Assembly (NCBI GenBank): GCA_910575565.1
Contig: CAJTFL010000011.1
Span: forward strand, 62,001-126,000
DNA: 64,000 nt
DNA from: Lachnospiraceae bacterium
GTDB lineage: Bacteria > Bacillota > Clostridia > Lachnospirales > Lachnospiraceae
Reading direction: 5' to 3'
The notes below the pieces were generated by a model, which was not told the DNA's origin, did no database searches, and was given only the letters and a program-made list of their open reading frames with translations. The first letter of the stretch is position 1; each line of letters opens with the position of its first letter. Below are positions 53,217-62,888 of this stretch, in pieces. The position numbers and the translations under genes were made by a program.

Positions 53217-53496
53217 GGTACTTACCTCCTCGTTTTCTGAAAATTTCACTTATCATAATTGTTTTTTCTGGATTTGTCAATCCTTGATGCAAAAAATTTA
53301 CTGTAACCCCGATACATTTTACTCATAAATTGGCGCTCTTTCAGCAAAAAAATGGATGAACTTTTCCATGAATATTGTTTTTTTAACTTCCTAATACTAT
53401 GATACCAGGCAAACCACACACCTTTTGCACGATTAATTTAAGCCCCCATAATCATTATCACACACAGCCGCGCAGCACTGCAAAATAGGAGGAACT

Positions 53497-54096
53497 ATGT
53501 CCCGTCAGCAACCCTTAAATTCCCGCTTTCCCCAATCCGGTTTTATCTATTTTTATTTAAACCTATCCGCCTATTGGCTGATCCCTGGCTTTACGATTTA
53601 TTTTGTTCAGGGCAGCAACTGGTTTACCACGAATTTTTCCGTCCTGGGCAGCGGCCTGGCAAAGCAAAATGCTTTCGCATTCTGGGGGCTGCTGGTAGGG
53701 ATTTATTTCTTTATAATATTGGAAATAATTTCTAAATATCTGGTGCTTTCGCCTAAGGAAACCTTTTTTATCCCCCTGGCCCTCCTCCTGCTAACCTGCG
53801 CCATCACAACGCCTTATCTGCCTGGACAGTTTCCTTTTAAATCCTTCCTTCACGTTATCTTCGCCTTCCTGTCCGCCGTCTGCCTAGCCTTTTTCCTGAT
53901 CCTGGTAGTCTGGAAGCTGCACCGCGCACGGCCCGGCCAGTTTTGGCCTTATTCCCTGGGGCTGGCGCTGATTATTTTCTTCGGTCTTATCCTGCTTATT
54001 GCCGCCGGGATCGTAAGCAGCGCCTTGGAAATCTTTTTTACCCTGTCCGCAACCTTATTTTGCCGCAGGCTGGAGCGGAAGCTGCATTCTTTTTAA
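53497..54096 (+). CDS. six-span integral membrane protein (DUF998-like)
   Basis: 199 residues, about six membrane spans, very few charged residues. NWFTTNFSVLGSG near residue 42-54 is the conserved segment of DUF998-like proteins. Function unknown. AGGAGGA is upstream of the ATG; its own leader region 53250-53496 is AT-rich with no other gene. It precedes the L10 leader, which has a separate promoter. Confidence 0.65.
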   Translation: MSRQQPLNSRFPQSGFIYFYLNLSAYWLIPGFTIYFVQGSNWFTTNFSVLGSGLAKQNAFAFWGLLVGIYFFIILEIISKYLVLSPKETFFIPLALLLLTCAITTPYLPGQFPFKSFLHVIFAFLSAVCLAFFLILVVWKLHRARPGQFWPYSLGLALIIFFGLILLIAAGIVSSALEIFFTLSATLFCRRLERKLHSF

Positions 54097-54163
54097 CCTA
54101 TCAAGCTGCGATAAGCATAGGGAGATGAGGAAGCAGCCGTGTTAAGTTTTGGCAAAAAGCCTA

Positions 54164-54192
54164 TTGACAAAACTTCGGCAATATGCTAAAGT
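54164..54192 (+). promoter_or_regulatory. rplJ-rplL promoter
   Basis: TTGACA (54164-54169), 17-base spacer, TAAAGT (54187-54192). Confidence 0.8.
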
Positions 54193-54202
54193 ATGAAACG
54201 TA

Positions 54203-54325
54203 TTGACTGCCGAAGACAGCAGGTGCTGTAAAGCATAAGTTGAAAACGCCTGCCGAGGAATCTACAAAGCTCAAAAGAGAATTTTGTAAAGCCTCTCTGT
54301 CGTTGTGGCAGGGAGGCTTCTTTTT
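54203..54325 (+). ncRNA. ribosomal protein L10 leader with terminal hairpin
   Basis: The leader between promoter and rplJ contains the conserved L10-leader segments ACTGCCGAAGACAGCAGG and GCCTGCCGAGGAA. It ends in GCCTCTCTG...CAGGGAGGC and a T-rich run (54291-54325), an attenuator. The L10(L12) complex binds this RNA to lower its own expression in Firmicutes. Confidence 0.85.
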
Positions 54326-54393
54326 CGCAGTCAGAAAAGTGCTTTTGGGAATTCTTCCTAAAAGTGCAAAAATCTGATAAGGAGGTAAACGTC

Positions 54394-54894
54394 ATGGCAA
54401 AAGTGGAATTAAAACAGCCGATTGTGGATGAGATTGCCGGGGTATTGGACGGTGCGGCTTCCGCAGTAGTCGTAGACTACCGTGGTTTAACCGTTGAACA
54501 GGATACCATCCTGAGAAAACAGTTAAGAGAAGCAGGGATCACCTACAAGGTTTATAAGAATACCCTGATTAAGCGTGCTGTAGAAGGCACGGCATTTGCA
54601 GCCCTTGATCCCCATCTGGAAGGGCCGACCGCATTAGCTGTTTCCAAAACGGATGCCACTGCACCGGCCAGGGCATTAGCCAAGTTTGCAAAGACAGCAG
54701 ATAAGCTGGAATTAAAAGCAGGCGTGGTTGAAGGAACCTATTACGATGCAAAGGGAATCCAGGTAATTGCAACTATCCCGTCCAGGGAAGAGCTGCTGGG
54801 CAAGCTCCTTGGAAGCATCCAGTCCCCGATTACCAATTTCGCCCGTGTGCTTAATCAGATTGCTGAGAGCAAGGGCGGCGCAGCCGAGGCTTAA
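54394..54894 (+). CDS. rplJ: 50S ribosomal protein L10
   Basis: 166 residues from the ATG at 54394, preceded by AAGGAGG; the frame opens 30 bases earlier. MAKVELKQPIVDEIAGVLDGAASAVVVDYRGL is the RNA-binding start of L10, and the C-terminal helix holds L7/L12 dimers. It anchors the stalk on 23S rRNA with L11. Confidence 0.97.
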   Translation: MAKVELKQPIVDEIAGVLDGAASAVVVDYRGLTVEQDTILRKQLREAGITYKVYKNTLIKRAVEGTAFAALDPHLEGPTALAVSKTDATAPARALAKFAKTADKLELKAGVVEGTYYDAKGIQVIATIPSREELLGKLLGSIQSPITNFARVLNQIAESKGGAAEA

Positions 54895-54947
54895 TTGGCG
54901 TCAGCGAACTGCACATATTGAATAACATGAAATAGGAGGAAATTATC

Positions 54948-55319
54948 ATGGCAAAATTAACTACCGCTGAGTTTATCGAAGCGATTAAAGAATTATCCGT
55001 ATTAGAGTTAAATGATTTAGTAAAAGCCTGCGAAGAGGAGTTTGGCGTATCTGCAGCAGCTGGTGTTGTTGTAGCGGCAGCAGGCCCGGCAGAGGCTGCT
55101 GAGGAAAAGACCGAGTTCGACGTAGAGTTAACCGAGGTTGGCCCCAACAAGGTTAAAGTAATTAAGGTTGTACGCGAAGTTACCGGCTTAGGCTTAAAGG
55201 AAGCTAAGGACGTAGTAGACGGCGCTCCGAAGGTAGTTAAAGCTGGCGCCGCTAAGGAAGAGGCTGAAGGAATCAAGACTAAGTTAGAAGCGGAAGGCGC
55301 TAAAGTTACCTTAAAGTAA
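54948..55319 (+). CDS. rplL: 50S ribosomal protein L7/L12
   Basis: 123 residues: N-terminal dimerisation helices, an Ala-rich hinge ([21 protein letters not shown]) and the C-terminal factor-binding domain ([29 protein letters not shown]). AGGAGGA precedes the ATG; 53 bases after rplJ. Confidence 0.98.
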   Translation: MAKLTTAEFIEAIKELSVLELNDLVKACEEEFGVSAAAGVVVAAAGPAEAAEEKTEFDVELTEVGPNKVKVIKVVREVTGLGLKEAKDVVDGAPKVVKAGAAKEEAEGIKTKLEAEGAKVTLK

Positions 55320-55342
55320 TTTTGGGTTTGCTTTTTGAGGGA

Positions 55343-55378
55343 AAGGATTGGCATCGTGCTTGATGTCAGTCCTTTTTT
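55343..55378 (+). terminator. terminator of rplJL
   Basis: AAGGATTGGCATC/GATGTCAGTCCTT stem with two wobble pairs, then a T run (TTTTTT with the stem end). Confidence 0.85.
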
Positions 55379-55462
55379 GATCCTTTGGCTCCGGTTTTAG
55401 GCCGTGTTTGCAGCATATTCCGATGCCCCGTCTGCGCCGGATAAATCAGGAGGAAATAAACA

Positions 55463-56134
55463 ATGACGGAAATCTATTATATTGAAGATGACGAAAATAT
55501 TGCAATGGCCGTAAAAGAATATCTGAACCGAAAAGGGTATGCAGTTTCTATATTTGGGACGCTGGAAAGCGGAAAGGAAGCATTGGAACACCATATTCCA
55601 AGCATTGCCCTGATTGACTGGAATATGCCAGACGGCGAGGGAAACGGCTTTTGCAGATGGATACGCGAAAGATGGAAGGAACTTCCAGTTATTTTTCTGA
55701 CTGTCCGAGATGATACCCGTGATATTATTTCTGGTTTTGCATATGGTGCGGATGATTATGTGACAAAACCCTTTGACCTGGAAATTCTGCATTCACGCAT
55801 CTGCGCGCTGCTGCGCAGGGCAGGGAATATGCAGAGCCAGTATCTCTTCTGCGGCTCCATCTCTATTGACAAAAACAAAACGGCAGTATTTTGTGATAAA
55901 AAAGAAATTACGGTCAGCCAAACAGAATACCAGCTGTTGCAGCTTTTGATGGAAAATAAGGGAAAAACCGTCACGAGAGAACGGCTGTTGACTGAAATTT
56001 GGGACAATAATGGGAATTATGTTAATGATAATACGTTGACCGTAACAATGAAACGGCTTAGGGAAAAACTCCATCATCCGTCCTGCTTGAAAACAATACG
56101 GAGCTTTGGCTACCGTATGGAGGATGAGATATGA
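55463..56134 (+). CDS. OmpR/PhoB-family response regulator
   Basis: 223 residues: receiver domain (1-115) with acidic Glu8-Asp9-Asp10, phospho-acceptor Asp52 in LIDWNMPDG and Lys102 in TKPF, then a winged-helix domain (about 128-220, RERLLTEIWDNNGNYVNDNTLTVTMKRLREKL). AGGAGGA precedes the ATG. The stop overlaps the kinase start (ATGA). It probably controls the ABC transporter genes downstream. Confidence 0.95.
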   Translation: MTEIYYIEDDENIAMAVKEYLNRKGYAVSIFGTLESGKEALEHHIPSIALIDWNMPDGEGNGFCRWIRERWKELPVIFLTVRDDTRDIISGFAYGADDYVTKPFDLEILHSRICALLRRAGNMQSQYLFCGSISIDKNKTAVFCDKKEITVSQTEYQLLQLLMENKGKTVTRERLLTEIWDNNGNYVNDNTLTVTMKRLREKLHHPSCLKTIRSFGYRMEDEI

Positions 56135-57357
56135 GCAAAAAATCAAATTTAAAAATAACGGTTTTGTTTGTGTTGTCAGTCAGCCTGATTATAGCGGCGA
56201 TGACTGCATACCTTCTTACCATTTACTATCGCCATGTGTGTTTTCATCTATTGGGAGGATTTTGTGAAAGCATGATTGAAAAAAATCCAGATGCCAGACA
56301 GGCTGTTTTGGAAGTATTGAAAACACGCGGCTTCCGGATGACAGGCGAAAATGCATTGTCAAACTTTGGTTATGATCCATCGAATTTAGGGATTGCGGAC
56401 ACGCCATCTTTTTGGATTGCCGCTTTTAGTTTTTTGGCAGGCGGCATACTGTTCCTTTTCTCTTTCTGGTATTGGCATAGGAAATCGGATGCCCGCATCC
56501 AGGCTTTGACGAGATATTTGGAAAAAATAAACACAGGCGTTCAAGGATTGGTGATTGAACCTTCGGATGATGAATTTTCAAAGCTGCAGGATGAACTATA
56601 TAAAACGGTAACGGAACTTTACCAGACAAGGGAAGAAGCCCTAAGGGCGCGAAACAATTTTGCAGAAAATCTTTCTAATATTGCCCATCAGCTTAAAACA
56701 CCGATTACGTCTATTTCCTTAACTGTCCAGATGGCGAAAGAACATTTGGGCGATACTCATGCCGCAGAAACGCCGCAAGGCCATACCTCTATGGCACATA
56801 AAATACACGCCAATATCAACGATATAGAACGGCAGATAAACAGGCTCATGCACTTAGAAGAAGCATTATTGCTATTGTCCCGCATCGATGCAGGAACGCT
56901 TGCATTTGACAGGAAACCGACAGATGTTTATACCATCCTTTCTCTGGCATCGGACAATTTATATGAATTGTTCATCCAGAAGGGCGTTCTGATCGATATT
57001 CCAGAAATGGGCGGGATGAATATCCATGTGGATTTAAACTGGACGATGGAAGCGGTCATGAATTTAATGAAAAATTGTATGGAAGCAGCAGGAACAGGCA
57101 CTGCTGTCCATTGTTCCTATGAAAAAAATCCCCTTTATGTGCAGGTACGGATATGGGATGAGGGGGAGGGATTTGCAAAAGAGGACTTGCCGCATTTGTT
57201 TGAGCGATTCTATCGTGGGAAAAGAATAAAAAACACGGGAATCGGGATAGGCCTTTCCTTTTCAAAGGCAATCATAGAAATGCAGAACGGAATCATCCGT
57301 GCATTTAATCTTCCAAGCGGCGGGGCTTGTTTTGAGATTCGTTTTTATCCCTCGTGA
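56131..57357 (+). CDS. sensor histidine kinase
   Basis: 408 residues: TM1 (about 10-30), an extracytoplasmic loop of about 60 residues, TM2 (about 93-114), a HAMP-like linker, the DHp helix with NIAHQLKTPITS (His186) and a catalytic domain (NLMKNCMEAA N box, WDEGEGFAKEDLPHLFERF, GIGIGLSF). The loop is longer than in intramembrane-sensing BceS-type kinases, so it may sense its signal directly or through the permease. Confidence 0.93.
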   Translation: MSKKSNLKITVLFVLSVSLIIAAMTAYLLTIYYRHVCFHLLGGFCESMIEKNPDARQAVLEVLKTRGFRMTGENALSNFGYDPSNLGIADTPSFWIAAFSFLAGGILFLFSFWYWHRKSDARIQALTRYLEKINTGVQGLVIEPSDDEFSKLQDELYKTVTELYQTREEALRARNNFAENLSNIAHQLKTPITSISLTVQMAKEHLGDTHAAETPQGHTSMAHKIHANINDIERQINRLMHLEEALLLLSRIDAGTLAFDRKPTDVYTILSLASDNLYELFIQKGVLIDIPEMGGMNIHVDLNWTMEAVMNLMKNCMEAAGTGTAVHCSYEKNPLYVQVRIWDEGEGFAKEDLPHLFERFYRGKRIKNTGIGIGLSFSKAIIEMQNGIIRAFNLPSGGACFEIRFYPS

Positions 57358-57400
57358 AAATCCTGCGAAGCGCATAAACGATGAGAATCCCCAGGCACAG

Positions 57401-57431
57401 TCACCGAGATGTCACTTTCATTTGTTATAAT
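57401..57431 (+). promoter_or_regulatory. ABC-transporter promoter with candidate response-regulator direct repeat
   Basis: TCAC occurs at 57401-57404 and 57412-57415, an 11-base period, within AGTCACCGAGATGTCACTTT. A TATAAT -10 follows at 57426-57431. There is no good -35, and the repeat covers its place, the layout of an OmpR-type activated promoter. Confidence 0.5.
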
Positions 57432-57502
57432 ATAGAAAATACCCCTATGGCGTGGGGGACGCGCCAACAATGAAGAAATAACAAACAGGAGGACTTGACA
57501 AC

Positions 57503-58183
57503 ATGGAAATACTCAGGTGTGACGGCATCGAAAAAGTATTTGGAAAAGGCGATAACCAAGTTACCGCCTTAAACGGAGTCAGCCTATCTATTGAAAAAGG
57601 TGATTTTGTCGCAATCATTGGGGCCTCCGGCTCTGGAAAATCAACGCTCCTGCATATTCTGGGCAGCGTGGACAAGCCGACAAAAGGCACTGTAACAATA
57701 GACGGTGTTGACCTTGACAGGCTAAATGCTACGGATGCCGCAATTTTCAGAAGGAGAAAGGTTGGATTGGTTTACCAGTTTTACAATCTGATTCCCACTC
57801 TTACAGCAGAAAAAAATATCCTTATGCCTATGTTGCTTGACAAAAGAACGCCGGATTGGGATTTTTTTAAAATGATTGTAAAAACATTGGGGATCGAGGA
57901 TAAGCTGGAAAGCCTGCCAAGCCAGCTATCCGGAGGGCAGCAGCAGCGGGTCGCAATCGCAAGGTCTTTGATTTACCGCCCTGCCATCCTTCTTGCTGAC
58001 GAACCCACAGGAAACCTTGACCAAAAAAATTCAAAGGAAATTATTGACCTCTTAAAACTGTCAAACCGAAATTTAAAACAGACAATCCTCCTGATTACCC
58101 ATGATGAAAAAATTGCATTGGAAGCTGATCGAATTGTGGCCATTGAAGACGGGCAAATTATCAGCGATCAGAAGCGGAGGTAA
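57503..58183 (+). CDS. ABC transporter ATP-binding protein (MacB/BceA type)
   Basis: 226 residues with Walker A GASGSGKST (40-48), Q-loop YQFYNLIPTL, signature LSGGQQQRVAIARS (142-155), Walker B ILLADEPTGNLD and His200. The ISGASGSGKSTLLHILGSVDKPTKG pattern belongs to the LolD/MacB/BceA group that pairs with FtsX-like permeases. AGGAGGA precedes the ATG, and the permease gene follows by 5 bases. Confidence 0.94.
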   Translation: MEILRCDGIEKVFGKGDNQVTALNGVSLSIEKGDFVAIIGASGSGKSTLLHILGSVDKPTKGTVTIDGVDLDRLNATDAAIFRRRKVGLVYQFYNLIPTLTAEKNILMPMLLDKRTPDWDFFKMIVKTLGIEDKLESLPSQLSGGQQQRVAIARSLIYRPAILLADEPTGNLDQKNSKEIIDLLKLSNRNLKQTILLITHDEKIALEADRIVAIEDGQIISDQKRR

Positions 58184-58188
58184 GCGGT

Positions 58189-60396
58189 ATGTGGAAGGAT
58201 TACTCCAAAAGCTATATTAAAAATAACCGTGCATCCAGTATATCAATTATGGCGGCTGCTCTTGTTGCTGCCATGTTTTTGTCTTTTATTTGCAGCATAG
58301 CTTACAATTTTTGGGCGTATGATATTGAAAAAATCGTGCTGGAGGAAGGCGACTGGCAGGGACGCATTATTTGTGAAACATTAGGTTCAGATGATTTATC
58401 AGAAGATAATTTATTATCTTTGGTATGTCAATTTGCGAATGTAGAAAAGGCGGTTCCTGCAGGTAAATTATCCCAAAAAGGAAAAATAGCGGCAGATATT
58501 TATTTCAAAAATGTCCGAACGATTTATCGTGATCTGCCATTAATTGCATCACAGCTTGGTCTAACTGAAGATTCCATCCAATATAACGAATTGCTCCTAT
58601 CCCGCTATTTTATACACGACCCCAAGGATGAGTCACCGCCAATGCTTTTGACCTTTTATGTGGCGATACTGGTTATTGTGGCAGTATCGTTAATCTTAAT
58701 TATCCGAGGTTCTTTTGAATTATCCATGAATGCCAGAGTCCATCAATTTGGCATATTTTCGAGTATTGGAGCCTCGCCAAGGCAGATTCGGACCTGTTTG
58801 CTGCAGGAAGCACTGGCTTTAAGCATACTGCCAATGCTGATTGGCAGTATGCCGGGAATTTTAATAAGCTATGGCGTGATAAAAGCCATCAATTATTTCG
58901 CTGCGGACGTATCTGGACGCCACGAAGCAGTTTTTCAGTATCGTCCGTCCATATTCGCGGCTGCTGTTTTCGTTTCGTTTTTAACCGTCATTTTTTCTGC
59001 GTGGATTCCCGCAAGAAAATTAAGCAGGATGACGCCGCTTGAAGCAATCAGAACTACAGGCGTTTTACCGCTAAAGAAAAAGAAACATTCCCGGTTTTTA
59101 TCTTGTATTTTTGGCATAAAAGGGGAGATTGCGGGAAACGCATTAAAAGCCCAAAAGAAACACTTACGGATATCGTCCATTTCATTACTGCTGTCTTTTC
59201 TGGGTTTTTCTATCATGCTTTGCTTCACTACCCTTGCAGATATCAGTACCAGATATACTTATTTTGAACGGTATCAGGATAAGTGGGATATTATGATAAC
59301 CTTAAAAAACACGGGAATTGCAGATTTTGGCTTAACCGATGAATTGCAGCATATTTCGGAGATACAAGATGCCACGGTATATCAAAAGGCAGAAGCAATG
59401 ACGCTCCTGCCAGAAGGATTACAGAGCAATGAACTGTCATCACTTGGCGGGCTTGAATCGGTTGCGAAAATGCCAAAGGCGGACGGACAGTTTCAAGTAT
59501 CCGCACCGATTGTTGTCTTGGATGACGCAAGCTTTTTAAACTTCTGTTCACAGATTGGGATTACGCCAGGTCTTGACGGCGCAATCGTATTAAATCAGAT
59601 TTGGGATAGCATAAACAGCAATTTCCGCTATGCGGAATATATTCCCTTTGTAAGGGAGGATAATCAGAAAACAGCATTTTATAAAGACGATAAAACCGTA
59701 GAAATCCCTGTTTTATCTTATACACAGACGGTTCCTGCGCTGAGGGAAGAATATGATGATTATGCCCTTGTACATTTCATCCCGCTTACCATGTGGAATA
59801 AAGCTTTACGGGATGTATGTGAAGCGGAATCCGACAGTTATATCCGTATTCTTTCAAAGTCCACTGCAAATCTTGAGGATTTAAATGGCCTGGAACAGGA
59901 AATCGTGCAGCTTGTATCAGAACAGCATGAAATTGAAAGTGAAAACCGAATACAGGAGAGATTGTCCAATGACCGTTTAATCCAAGGCATGGCAATGATT
60001 TGGGGAGCTTTTTGCGTATTGCTTGCCATTATCGGAATTGCGAATGTTTTTTTCCATACGTTAGGGTTTCTATGTCAAAGGAAGCGGGAATTCGCCCAAT
60101 ATATATCCATTGGACTGACACCGCAGGAAATGAGGCAAATATTCTGCATGGAAGCGTTTGTGATAGCAGGGAAACCGATTTTGATTACCTTGCCCCTTAC
60201 CGTACTGTTTGTGAAATTTGCCGTAACCGCAAGCTATTTAGACCCGATGGTATTCTGGTCGGAAGCCCCGATTCTGCCGATTTTAATCTTCGCGGCTGCG
60301 ATTGTATTGTTTGTCGCGCTTGCTTATTATATTGGCGGAAGGCGTCTTTTGCAATGTGACTTGAATGAAACATTGCAAAACGACGCACTGGTTTAA
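58189..60396 (+). CDS. FtsX-like ABC transporter permease
   Basis: 735 residues: TM1 near 18-40, an extracellular segment, two FtsX/MacB-type TM clusters (about 155-285 and 600-715) and a large extracytoplasmic domain (about 350-600). SIGASPRQIRTCLLQEALALSI and SIGLTPQEMRQIFCMEAF are the two matching cytoplasmic-loop repeats. With the ATPase and the two-component system this resembles peptide-antibiotic sensing and detoxification modules; substrate unknown. Confidence 0.88.
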   Translation: MWKDYSKSYIKNNRASSISIMAAALVAAMFLSFICSIAYNFWAYDIEKIVLEEGDWQGRIICETLGSDDLSEDNLLSLVCQFANVEKAVPAGKLSQKGKIAADIYFKNVRTIYRDLPLIASQLGLTEDSIQYNELLLSRYFIHDPKDESPPMLLTFYVAILVIVAVSLILIIRGSFELSMNARVHQFGIFSSIGASPRQIRTCLLQEALALSILPMLIGSMPGILISYGVIKAINYFAADVSGRHEAVFQYRPSIFAAAVFVSFLTVIFSAWIPARKLSRMTPLEAIRTTGVLPLKKKKHSRFLSCIFGIKGEIAGNALKAQKKHLRISSISLLLSFLGFSIMLCFTTLADISTRYTYFERYQDKWDIMITLKNTGIADFGLTDELQHISEIQDATVYQKAEAMTLLPEGLQSNELSSLGGLESVAKMPKADGQFQVSAPIVVLDDASFLNFCSQIGITPGLDGAIVLNQIWDSINSNFRYAEYIPFVREDNQKTAFYKDDKTVEIPVLSYTQTVPALREEYDDYALVHFIPLTMWNKALRDVCEAESDSYIRILSKSTANLEDLNGLEQEIVQLVSEQHEIESENRIQERLSNDRLIQGMAMIWGAFCVLLAIIGIANVFFHTLGFLCQRKREFAQYISIGLTPQEMRQIFCMEAFVIAGKPILITLPLTVLFVKFAVTASYLDPMVFWSEAPILPILIFAAAIVLFVALAYYIGGRRLLQCDLNETLQNDALV

Positions 60397-60477
60397 TTGT
60401 ATGACATGATGTTGGGTGCACATTCCGGTTTCATTTTATGCGAACGCTCCCCCGCTTAATCTGCAGCCCTCTGCAGT

Positions 60478-61290
60478 TTACAGCTTCCGCATAAAGGCCA
60501 AATCATCCTTGGCAAACAGCGGGTTCATCTCTTCCCGAAGGAGGTAAATCTCCCGCTCCTGCTCCCTGAGCCACGCGCTGACGGCCTCATAGCGCATTAC
60601 CCCCTGCCCCAAAGGCTCCGGCTGGTAGAAGCGGTTTTTGCCAAGGCTGAAATCCTTGATATGCATCACATCCACATACTCCCCCACAGCCTTAAGCCAG
60701 GCCTCCCACAGCTCACCCTGATCCGTGCTTTCCGGGAATTCCAGCAGATTTGAGGCGTCAAAAATCAGCCGCAGATGGCTGGGATCATCTGCTTTGCGGA
60801 TGATTTCCAGGGTGGTTTCCAGATCCGCAAGGGGATGCCAGTATACCGGCTCGATAGCCAGCTTCATCCCTATGCGCTGGGCTTCCTCCAGCACCCTTAG
60901 CACGCTGTCTGTCATATACGGCTTCCATTTCTGCCGGTTTTCCGGATCCAGGTGAGGATATGCGGTCTCTGTCCCCACTACGGCTGCCCCCAGCTCCTTC
61001 CCCCAGAACAGGCACTGCTTTAAGGTTTTCACGGCATATTCCCGCACCTGGGGATCTGGGTTCCCCAGATCCATATAGCAGCCGAATACCGGGATTTCCA
61101 CCATATTCCGGGCAAAGGCTTCCCGGATTTTTTCAATATGCCCCATAGTAATGTCTTCATACCGATCAATTCCCATAAAGGCTTTCGGCAAAGCCAGCTG
61201 TGCGGCACTGTAATCTTCATCATGGAGGAGCGCCGCCAGCTCTTCTATATCCCGTTTCCCATAGTCATGGGCACGAACACCTATCTTCAT
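60478..61290 (-). CDS. sugar phosphate isomerase/epimerase, TIM-barrel (AP endonuclease family 2 fold)
   Basis: 270 residues from the ATG at 61290-61288, with AAAGGA upstream. Metal ligands in the usual order are Glu in LAIEPVYWH, Asp in LIFDASNLLE, His in DVMHIKDFS and Glu in LLREEMNPL. The family isomerises or epimerises sugars and sugar acids. It is last in a minus-strand operon behind the GH105 gene, suggesting a role in handling the sugars released. Confidence 0.82.
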   Translation of the reverse strand: MKIGVRAHDYGKRDIEELAALLHDEDYSAAQLALPKAFMGIDRYEDITMGHIEKIREAFARNMVEIPVFGCYMDLGNPDPQVREYAVKTLKQCLFWGKELGAAVVGTETAYPHLDPENRQKWKPYMTDSVLRVLEEAQRIGMKLAIEPVYWHPLADLETTLEIIRKADDPSHLRLIFDASNLLEFPESTDQGELWEAWLKAVGEYVDVMHIKDFSLGKNRFYQPEPLGQGVMRYEAVSAWLREQEREIYLLREEMNPLFAKDDLAFMRKL

Positions 61291-61303
61291 ACGCAATCCT
61301 TTC

Positions 61304-61600
61304 CTAATGAGCGTTTTTTGCCTGTGCAATCATCTCCAGCAGCCCGGCCGTGGATTTTTCCATCTGGTCAAACTGCTCCTTGCCCTGGGGAGGCGTCCCT
61401 TTTCTTTTACCGGCTGGCTGCCCCTGCCCAAATATTTCCCAAAGATCCGGCGGAGGGACAAAACCTTCTTTTCCCCGAGGAATGAGCCGGAGCTGGAGCC
61501 GGAAGCAGGGGCAAAAGAAGCTCCCCTTCCGGACGGCCTGGGCGTGTTCTCCCAGCAAATCCAGGCACAAAGAATTTCCGAGAGCGCCCATAAGCGGCAT
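61304..61600 (-). CDS. hypothetical 98-residue protein in the GH105 operon
   Basis: It starts ATG immediately after the GH105 stop (TAAATG) and ends 13 bases before the isomerase start, filling the gap exactly. Codon use resembles its neighbours. Composition: Cys-rich hydrophobic start (MGALGNSLCLDLLGEH), basic middle, helical acidic end (QMEKSTAGLLEMIAQAKN). The family is not recognised. Confidence 0.55.
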   Translation of the reverse strand: MPLMGALGNSLCLDLLGEHAQAVRKGSFFCPCFRLQLRLIPRGKEGFVPPPDLWEIFGQGQPAGKRKGTPPQGKEQFDQMEKSTAGLLEMIAQAKNAH

Positions 61601-62722
61601 TTAAAGCGTCAGCGCCTCCGCCAGCGCCAGGAGCGTTAAGGACTGGCCATAGGCCATGGGGGCAATCAGGATATTCTTATAATGCTCCGCATTATACCCC
61701 ATCCCCGTTCCGCCGGATACGTTTAACACCGTCCCGTCCTCGTCGATATTCTCCAAAATCCCCTGGACGGCCTTAATCACACAGGGCAGGTAGGAATCAT
61801 CCAGGATCCCGTAGCGTATCCCCTTAATCATCCCTGCGGTAATGGCCGCCGTACCGGAAGCTTCCAAATAACTGGTGCTGTCTAAAAGCACCGTATGCCA
61901 CAGGCCGCTTGCCGGATCCTGCAGGGCTTTCAGCTTTGCCACCTGAGCCTTGTACGTGTCAATGATAAAGGTTTTTAGCCCTGCGTTCATGGTTCCCTGG
62001 AACATATCAATATAGTCAAGGATCCCTAAAGTAAACCAGCTGTTGCCCCTGCACCAGAAGATCCCGCCGAAGTTATTGTACTCGTTAAACGTCCAGCCAT
62101 GGTAGAACAGGCCGGTTTCCTTGTCAAACAAGTACTTGATATGCATCAGCACCTGATGGATCGTCTCGTCGATCCAGTCCTGCCGGTTATACTTCTGCCC
62201 CATCTTATTGAGGAAAAGCACGGTCATGAACAAGGTGTCGATCCACATCTCATTTTCATTCAGCCTGACTCCCTGGCGGTCGCCGTTGGCGCTGGTGACG
62301 TGCTGGAACCCGCCTTCCTTCGTCCTTGGCAGGCAGCACATCAGCCAGTCGGCCCATTTTAGGCAAAGCTGCTCAAACTGCTCGTCATGGTAGCTTTCGT
62401 TTAGCTCAGCCAGGGTTAACAGCGGGGTTGTGGTGTTAATGTTTTTCGAGGGAAGGCCGGCGCTGATATTGTCCTTAAACCAGCGGTACAAAAAATCCTG
62501 GTAATCGTCCTTTTGCTGGATCTTCATGATTTTCAGCAAGCCGTAAAGCCCTACTCCCTGGGGCCAGTCCCACTCATGGATCCCGAAGTCCCGCTTGAAA
62601 AAGCCGATTTTCTCGCCGCCCTCCGCCAGCTCCTGCTCATCCTCCGGGCCGCCTAAGTTCATCAGCTTGTTAATCACTAAATCTAATTTCTTCTCTAATT
62701 CTTTTTGATTGATCTGCTTCAT
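61601..62722 (-). CDS. glycoside hydrolase family 105 unsaturated rhamnogalacturonyl hydrolase
   Basis: 373 residues from the ATG at 62722-62720, with GGGGGAA upstream; the frame opens 12 bases earlier. The (alpha/alpha)6 barrel of GH88/GH105 shows the catalytic Asp in EMWIDTLFMTVLFL, FYHGW and WCRGNSWFTLGILD. It removes the unsaturated uronic acid left by pectate or rhamnogalacturonan lyases. No signal peptide, so it acts on imported disaccharides in the cytoplasm. Confidence 0.88.
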   Translation of the reverse strand: MKQINQKELEKKLDLVINKLMNLGGPEDEQELAEGGEKIGFFKRDFGIHEWDWPQGVGLYGLLKIMKIQQKDDYQDFLYRWFKDNISAGLPSKNINTTTPLLTLAELNESYHDEQFEQLCLKWADWLMCCLPRTKEGGFQHVTSANGDRQGVRLNENEMWIDTLFMTVLFLNKMGQKYNRQDWIDETIHQVLMHIKYLFDKETGLFYHGWTFNEYNNFGGIFWCRGNSWFTLGILDYIDMFQGTMNAGLKTFIIDTYKAQVAKLKALQDPASGLWHTVLLDSTSYLEASGTAAITAGMIKGIRYGILDDSYLPCVIKAVQGILENIDEDGTVLNVSGGTGMGYNAEHYKNILIAPMAYGQSLTLLALAEALTL

Positions 62723-62888
62723 TTTTTCCCCCATTTACGTTATAATGAAAATCAAACCGGATTGCCCGGCTGCTTATTTTTTCAGAACTTCACGGCATTT
62801 TGCCGTATGTTTTGCTTCTTTTTGATGGCATTTTGCCCTTAATTTTTTCCCATTCGTTTATTTATCTTTAGGCAAAGAAAGGTTCGTT

